In this document: one piece after another, positions 45,626-64,000 of the stretch
Numbering within the stretch: position 1 is the stretch's first letter
Layout: each line of letters starts with the position of its first letter
DNA from: Engraulis encrasicolus
Lineage: Eukaryota > Chordata > Actinopteri > Clupeiformes > Engraulidae
DNA length: 64,000 bases
Direction of reading: 5' to 3'
Assembly (NCBI RefSeq): GCF_034702125.1
Contig: NC_085869.1
Span: 52,441,550-52,505,549 of the forward strand
The notes under the pieces: model-generated
The model's input: the letters and a program-made list of their open reading frames with translations, nothing else
Told to the model about the DNA's origin: nothing
Database searches by the model: none
Made by a program: the position numbers and the translations under genes

Positions 45626-48004
45626 GTTACACCTCTAAAAGCTGTGTTTGTGTAGTCCAACAGTTTGGAAGTCAATATTAGAGGATATTGGTATTAGTCG
45701 TACTGACAATAGTGGGGAATTACACTTCATGTTCAAATGCATGGTGATTACATATTCTGTCTCAACTCTATATCATTATGAGGAGTATAAATGGGTTGGT
45801 GCTAGATTAATATTATGGCAAGGGGGCATATTGCCCAGAAGAACTTATCAGTTTGATATGAACCCCGTTATATATTATCACATGGAATTGGTACTTTCCC
45901 TCAATTCCCAGTCAGTCATTAGCAAAGCAGCGCATGTAATCCTCCATGCAACTGGCAGTACTGAGGCAACACAACCGCACGTTAAGTGTAACACTGTAGC
46001 CTACTCTGTAACATGGCAAACAGTCAAACCGACGTTCAGAATATTTTCCAAGCAAACATCTTGCCACTGTACAGCTTACCTACCTTTGATGTCCTGTACA
46101 GAGGGAAATGTCATGACACGGGGTGCTGAATTCCATTTCATTTTGGGTAGGCGTCCATGTTTTTTAACATAACGGAAGCTTCTTGTTCACAGATGTCTCA
46201 GACCGTGGATAGATAAGATAGAGATACAGAAGAGGATTGTGCAGGGGGTACATGAGCAGAGACAGACATATGTCTTCATTCGTCTTCCTAAATTCAATAT
46301 TCTAAAAGCTGCGCTCATTGCTTCGTCCATGTTCATCGCGTTCGGCGAATACAACAGGGCATGAACCAGGGCTCAGCTGCAATACAAAAAAGGGTTAAAG
46401 TCCCCTTTTCAAATAAAAATGAAAATGCTTCCAATTCCAAGTGCAGCTGCTCTATCTTTTCAGGCTTGCTGGGATAGAAGGATGGAGCCTCTCAATGCGC
46501 GTGCGCCACAGCTGGAGTCAAGAGGAGAAGAAATGTCCCGTCATGCACCTCAAGTTAGAAGGGAAAAAAATCTCTGGTAGGGGTCAAAAGGTTTATTTCC
46601 TGACAATTTTCCGTTATCAACATTGTTGAATTAAAATGACTATTCAAAATGACGTAAATCATTATGATACTGATCTAAAATTCTTGGTGGAATTATGTTT
46701 GTGTTAATACTACTGGAGTGTGGAATAGGCTACATAATAAATTGGTACTACTGATACCACTGGAATAGGCTGCAAAAATGGTAGTAACAGAAAACACATT
46801 CAATTATTTATTTTTTTGGCAGTAACAAACGCGGACGACTAAACGACTGTCCATTTTACGCATTTAGCTGGAACAGCAACAGCTAAATGCATTCAGAAAA
46901 TAATCTACCACCAATATTTTGCCAAAGTGGTGCTTTTCAAAGAATTCGATGTGCTTGAGTGAACTAGTACTGACATTTCAACCTATGGTCCGACACACGC
47001 CTGTGCGTAATTTGGGTACGGCCGTTCTTGGTTATTTTTTGAGGATGCATTTCTTTCGCAATCTAAATGCTAAGATTAAAACGGCTTCGGCATGTCTTTG
47101 TTGCCATATGAGTAAGATGGAGATATTATGCACGCATGGGCATTACTTTTAGCACTTTTGAATCAACATTTATTTATTTAGTCAAGAAACGCACTTCCCA
47201 AATAGATTGCCAAGAATGTCATTTGGAGGACTCTACTGCCACCTACTGCTACCGTAGGGTACAGCAGTCTTTTCAACTTGACTGTAGAACTTATTTTCAA
47301 GGACACTCTACTGACTACTCTCTCTCAAGTCAAAGCATTATTCTTTCTTTCATATCACTATTGTGACAGACACATTCGGCCAAAGTGAAGTAATAACCAA
47401 ACACTAATAGAGAATTTCTTAAAAATTAGCATACGGCCCAGTCAGACATGATGCACTGTCGGTACAGCTTGTGTGTGTGTGCCATAACACTTTACACACT
47501 TTTAAAAACAGAAAGGTGTAGTATTTTATATTGAAGGTGTGTGTAGGGTATACAGATCAAGACACGGAGAACAAAGTTCAGAGCAGTCACTATAGTTTAC
47601 TTAGGGGAGGAGAAGCATACAATTTCTTTTGTACAATATTTCACAATCACTTCTGACCAGGCCCTGAATTTGTTAAATACCAGTTAACCAAAAACGAAAA
47701 AAGAGAGGGAGGATTGCAGCATGTCGGCCTCAACAGCTCTGCAACAAGTTTGCTTTGCACCCATTACGATTAATTCAGAATGATGGCGAGTGACAGTTGC
47801 TTCACAGCATTCGTGAGAGGTAAAATGTGCCACTTTCATGCAGAGGTGGGAAAAAACTGGAATGAAAGAACAAAAGTCCTGCTTAGTTTTGCATTCTGCC
47901 TGTGCTGTCAATACAGGCGATTGCACCAATTAGCTGATTAACCTGGCTTAATGAGTGTGGTAATTGGGATCAGCTGGTTCATTGCATTGGCTGGAGGAAA
48001 GTGG
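45626..48004. other. No gene recognised
   Basis: A 174-codon plus-strand open frame at 45648-46172 shows no motif, no splice context and ordinary AT content; treated as chance. Confidence 0.4.
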
Positions 48005-48159
48005 CTACGTTTACATGACGTTTTTAATTTCAAATTAATGATTCAGAATTAAATAGTCCAGTCGCGTTTCCTTTAATCTGTCATTTAATTTCAAATTAAG
48101 AAGTGTTTCCAAAGCAGAATTAAGCTTTATTCTGAATTAAATGTCTCATGTAAACGTAG
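48005..48159. mobile_element. Palindromic MITE
   Basis: Inverted ends CTACGTTTACATGA and CATGTAAACGTAG, with internal TTTAATTTCAAATTAA and ATTCTGAATTAAAT arms. It can fold on itself over nearly its whole length. No clear target duplication. Confidence 0.7.
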
Positions 48160-48479
48160 TGAATGTGGCAGGATTTCCCCTTTCTGAACCCAGGGTTTTC
48201 CACCTCTGCTTTAATGTCACAAAGTGCATCTGCTGTTGCGAGGGTAGTGCTAGAGTATGAAAAGAAATAAATCTGCTGGTCGCATCAAAGTTGCTGTTGT
48301 TCTCAAAAAAGCATCCGTCGCACTGAGAGTTGATTGCTACAGCGTTGTGTTATTACATGTTGCAGTGCTGCGGTGCCGACTGCCAACTTGGGAGAGTTGA
48401 GGTAAAGGACATACTGATCCAGGTCGTTTCTGACAAGACCTCAGCCAGAAACCTTTCGTCTGGCTGGAAAGATAACTTT

Positions 48480-51400
48480 GGGCCATGACATAAATTAATT
48501 AATAAAAATTAATTTTTAAAATACCAATATACAAAATAAACACAGATAAAATCTTTTCTTCTTTAATAATATTATAAAGGATTTTTTTTCTTTTCTTTCT
48601 TTTTTTGCCTCGAGACCATAAAAAAACCTCATGCTAAATTTCCACAATCTAAAACAACATTCATATATACATAAGTGTGCATTTGCAATCCAGTCTTCTG
48701 ACAGTAATGTTGGGGAGGTTTGGCTTTTCTGAGACAGTTAAATTATAGGGTTTCATGCTCCTGTTCGACTGATTTAAATAATAAAAACAATGCTCTTTTG
48801 CATGATAAAAGGACACATAAAAGAAAAGAAAAAGAAGACATCACTGGCAGAGATGTGTGTACTGTATATGAGTGGCAGCAAAGCACTACATGAGTACAAC
48901 CGACCAACCACCAACACCAGCCCCATCATGCGAAGCCCACAAATTATTATTTTTAAAATCTGTTTTTAGTGTTCCATAACAGAAGGGAAGGGAAAAATAA
49001 AAATTGACATTCAAAACAAACATAATACTGGAAACTCTCTCAGCCACAGAAGCCTTGAGAAAGATGGCTACATAGATGCATACTGACGAATCTGAGAGAT
49101 TTGCATATACACCTCCCCTTTGCCCTCTCCCTGCTTGCATGATTCCGCCCCCTTGCTGTTCCCAACCACACACACACACACTTCCTGCTTCTACGATTCT
49201 ACAATCACCTCGCTGAGGTCCTGAGAGAACGTCCAAACCAACAGTCGTCTCCTGTCCCACGCTCCAATCGTAGCCTGCCATTGGGCTTAAGACCAACAGG
49301 CTGGCCAATGAGGACCATCTCTGCATGCATAAACCCAGACCCCTTTTCTGGTCTCCACGAGTCTCCGTAGACCCAGCATTGGCACAGAGCTTTGTAGCTC
49401 TAACTTCACTCAGCATTGTTGCCTTGTCTGTGATTTAGCATCCGTGCCATCCTAAGCAGACAGCTGCACACACCTGTAGGGGCAGACACCTGCCAGCTCT
49501 GGGTAGTAGTAGCCAGGGCAGCCAGCACCTTGCCCAACGAAACTCAACTGCATAACTGGTGGAGCAGCACAGAGTGTTGTTGTAGAGTGTCCCTGAATAC
49601 TTCTTAATGTGAAGCTGCTTTAATTATCGTCAGATTTAGTTATTACTATTGAAGGTACTGAGATCATCAGGGAAGAATGGAACAGGGTCTTGAAAAGCGA
49701 AACCACCCAGACAGTCCCGACTCCATAGAGTAACGACAAAATCAACCACACTGACCCAACACGACGCCACACATGGAAGCGAGCCATGGGCACACGCACT
49801 GGCAGGCACCTTCACCTGGAATCTAGGGGCAAAACGGGACCACACATCGGCATGGCATGGCATGGCATAGTATCCAACAAACATCCCTAACTGTCCTCTG
49901 AGGAGGGGAGTGGGCTGGGCTTCGGAGGCCACTGTCCCCTTAGCAATTAAGCCTGAAAAGTCCTGCGAGTGTGTGCATGAACAATGTGTAAGTACATGTA
50001 GACGCCCAACCCCTCCCACAACAGCTAAACAAACAAACAAAACATTTAAAAAAACAAACAAACTACAAATGTAAAATCTATCTGTGGCACCAGAATAAGA
50101 GCAGCTGAATGAGGAAGAGAGAGAGAGCGAGCGGCGAAGAGAGGAGAGGGGTTGGGGGAAGGGGAGGCGGCGGGGGGGCCAGAAAGCTTCCTGAGACGTA
50201 CTGAGTGAAGTACAGTTATCACAGCAGACACAAAAAGGGAAAAAGGGAAGAAGGAAAGGAGAAGGGAGAAGGGCCTTCACCGATTGCAGAAGAGGAACCA
50301 TAACATATTAGAGTGTTATTGGGACAGCCCGGACATCAGATACACAGGAGATCATAAAAATTGTCTTTAGAAAACAAATAAACAAAACAAGAAAAGAAAA
50401 GATAAAACATTAAAAATGTTTCCATAACATTATAACCAGTGTCATACTTTCCCCAACCCATCAACCCCCCACATATAGAGACGAATAAGAAAGAAAGAAA
50501 CAAACAAACAAAAAACACACAAAAGGCATGCACATACATCAATATTTTTGTGGACACTGCAAATCTACAAACGGGTTAAGTGCTTCAATGTCATTTTTTT
50601 CACTAAATTCATATTTTCAGGGATCTCTTTTTTCTTCTCAATCTCTCTGTCTGAAAAAAAAACAATTGAACATAAAATAACAATCACCACAATGATTAAA
50701 AACAAAGGAGAATTGATGGTCACATTATTGACAGCAGGGATAGGAAAGGAAAAAGCAGAAACACAAAAGATCTTTTTTTTAAAGGCAGAAAAATACTGGT
50801 GTATGAATGGTCTTTCCATCTTGGCATTCTCAGATTTGTTGGAGGACACAAAAGAGAGACATCGTCTACACCCCTGCAAGTGTTTGAAACTCTTCTGTCT
50901 AGCGTAGGTCATCTATATGCTCTGTAGTGTTTTGCATTTGTTTTAGTGATGAGTGACAATACAAGTTTTATCGATCTGATGATGAGACTTGAGGTATAAC
51001 CTTGTAGAAAGAGGTTGGTATTTTTTTTTCCCGCAAAGAAATGCTCCGGAAAAAAAGGTGAATCTCTCTCTCGAAATAAAATACAACAAAAGACCCAAAA
51101 GCAAAACAACAAAGTTAAACTTTTGATTTCTGTGACATCTCACACTCTCTCTGATATAATATATGTACAGCAGCAATACACTAGACATTCAGAAGCTGTT
51201 TCTTATTGGCATTGCAATAGTCATTCGTGAGAACACAAGATCAACTGATGCATTGAAAAAAACCAACATTACCCTTTTTCAAAAAAAGAAAAAAAGAATT
51301 CATACTGAAATGAAGCGAACAGAGAGCTGACAACGCTCGACGTCGTCCTCTCCTCTTTACGTTTAATCGAGAAGGACATCCATGTTTGTCTTTCCCTCCT

Positions 51401-52004
51401 CCTCCCCCCTTCTCTCCCTCTGTCTCTCTCTCTCTCTCTCCGCAAGGGACATCGGTGTTAAGTTTTGACTGCAAGTGTCCAGCCAAGTAGTAGTGAGCAC
51501 GAGTGTCCATGCAGTGAGGGGCTCCTCTTGAAAGAGAGTTTAGCTCTGGACACATCACACCTCCTTTACCCTCCACCCCGGACCATGGGCCCTCCCCTGG
51601 CTGTGTCCAGTAACAACCTGAATGGGGGCCATAGGTAGGTTATACAGTAGGACCTGCCAAGTCAGAGCACAGGCCTGTGTCCTGTCCAGTCCCGTCAGTG
51701 ATAATTAAAACAAAGTGGCTGTCCAGCTGCCTGTATGTACACATTGGGGCAAAGGAGGAAGGGGGAAGGGAGGCATGGAGGCAAGAGAAGAGGGAGAGAG
51801 GGATGGCAGACACAGCCAGCGAGTTCCTGGGGTTAATTTCATTTCTCCATCATGTCCATCCTCCTCCTCTCTTAACTTCTCTTCCATTCGTTAATATCTT
51901 TCATTAAAAAGTTTTATTTTTTTGCGCCTGTCTGTGTTGTGTTCATTTCATTTCATTTCCATTGTTTGTTTGTGTGTGTGTTTTCAGGCAGCGCCTCCGG
52001 CTAG
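48480..52004 (-). other. acvr2a: Probable acvr2a 3' UTR
   Basis: Sequence after the acvr2a stop has no other recognisable gene or transposon. It is T-rich on the minus strand with many short homopolymer runs, as long vertebrate 3' UTRs are. AATAAA (minus sense) occurs at 51918-51913, only about 90 bases after the stop, and ATTAAA near 49624-49619. Human ACVR2A has a 3' UTR of several kilobases. The true end is not determined, and the open frames here (for example 49636-50301) show no domain. Confidence 0.4.
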
Positions 52005-63010
<11,006 letters not shown>

Positions 63011-63185
63011 CTGGGCGAACAGAGGGAAGAAGAGAAAGGGTATGGAGAGAAAGATTAAAAGGCGGCCGGGTTACTTGGCGAAGGTGGATCTGTTCCCATC
63101 TTGGTCCACAATCTGCACTGAAAGAGAGAGAGATATGGCTAAAGCTGAACACCACTGGCACAGAGTGGTGAAGGATTTCCTTTAA

Positions 63186-63186
<1 letters not shown>

Positions 63187-63257
<71 letters not shown>

Positions 63258-63303
63258 ATGCAATATATGCAGTATATATCTTGCATGTCATGTGTGCTTG
63301 CTC

Positions 63304-63376
<73 letters not shown>
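63187..63376. repeat. Two (GA)n microsatellites
   Basis: 63187-63252 and 63307-63376, separated by a short AT-rich spacer. Confidence 0.95.
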
Positions 63377-63378
<2 letters not shown>

Positions 63379-64000
63379 GAGAAGATAGCGACAGAACGAC
63401 AGAAACTGAGAGACAAATAGAGAAAGAGGGAAAGCACAACAGAGAGAACTATAGATGGAGAGAAATACAGAGAGGAGAGCAAATGTGTACTGCTGAGGTG
63501 GGGGGAGGGGTGCATTTTCACTGGTGCTGAGCTTCATAAAGCTCTGACAGAAGGGGCTTATGGGAGTTGGAGTCCTGAGCTTGTTAAATATAATCCATAA
63601 CTACTGCCTGTGGACTACTGGCTGGATGGAGAGAGAGGCTGACCTACTTTACAGACATGAGCTGGCTGCCTGAGAGGAGAGTGGGAGGCGCTGCATGCAT
63701 GCGTGAGTGTGTATGTATGCATGTGTGTGTGTGTGTGTGTGTGTGTACATACTGTACGTGTGTGAGTGTATGTGCGTGTGTATGCATGCGCATGTGTGAG
63801 AGAGAACGAGAGAGAGCGAGAACGAGAGAAAGAGAGAGCAAGAGTGAGCAAACGAATGAGAGAGAGAAGAAGAAGGATGGGAGATTTCTACAGCGAGAGA
63901 GAGGGAGAAAGAGAGAGAGAGAGAGAGGATCAAGTGAGTGAGAGGGATAGAGAAAGAGAGAAAGACGAAGGATGAAGGAAGGCATTTCACAGCATGCGAG
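63377..64000 (-). other. acvr2a intron, right edge
   Basis: GA-rich and GT-rich low-complexity sequence (GT run at about 63725-63746). The exon encoding the membrane helix is not here. Confidence 0.5.

Noticed and set aside
45648..46172. 174-codon plus-strand open frame
   Set aside because: No motif, no splice sites and no repeat homology; likely chance.
49636..50301. 221-codon minus-strand open frame downstream of acvr2a
   Set aside because: Low-complexity hydrophobic and Cys/Phe-rich composition in the probable 3' UTR; no start context or domain.

Overview
This is nuclear DNA from a vertebrate, most likely a teleost fish. It has large introns with GT-AG splice sites, very many long (GT)n, (GA)n and (GAAA)n microsatellites, a tRNA-derived SINE with a fish-type 3' tail, CR1/L2-type LINE fragments and many hAT-like and TTAA-flanked MITEs. 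I cannot name the species. No RNA genes, CRISPR arrays or bacterial-type operons were seen.

Two conserved genes lie on the minus strand. The first in transcription order, from high to low coordinates, is acvr2a (activin receptor type 2A). Its last seven coding exons lie between 63010 and 52005 and encode the complete kinase domain and C terminus. The extracellular and transmembrane exons lie beyond the right edge. The second is mbd5 (methyl-CpG-binding domain protein 5), starting at 14229. Five exons were found, at 14102-14229, 8814-8916, 8186-8366, 5719-6503 and 3895-5305, and their phases join into 869 codons. The C-terminal exons, including any PWWP domain, are not identified, although a spliced-looking exon sits at 1828-1934. 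In human the order is ACVR2A, ORC4, MBD5. The outer pair is kept here in the same relative orientation, but no ORC4 exon is recognisable between them. The interval (about 15-52 kb) is filled by repeats, plus a probable acvr2a 3' UTR at its right end.

The repeat-rich interval contains: (i) two TTAA-bounded MITE copies; (ii) a 1.85-kb hAT-like element inserted beside a solo terminus of a foldback element; (iii) an 8-kb direct duplication (25312-33234 and 34340-42412) with a 100-N assembly gap directly after the first copy; (iv) a 2.9-kb foldback transposon with two 1210-bp inverted arms, a 4-bp target duplication and a decayed transposase-like reading frame (42700-45621). Inside the duplicated unit are inverted repeats carrying CTGANG...GAAACGTC motifs, exon-like modules with matching 224-bp introns, a LINE fragment and a hAT MITE with a perfect 8-bp target duplication.

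The best candidates for something undescribed are the foldback element, the exon-like modules and the hammerhead-like palindromes. The 8-kb duplication may be an assembly artefact. Several splice sites of both genes lie within a few bases of very long microsatellites.
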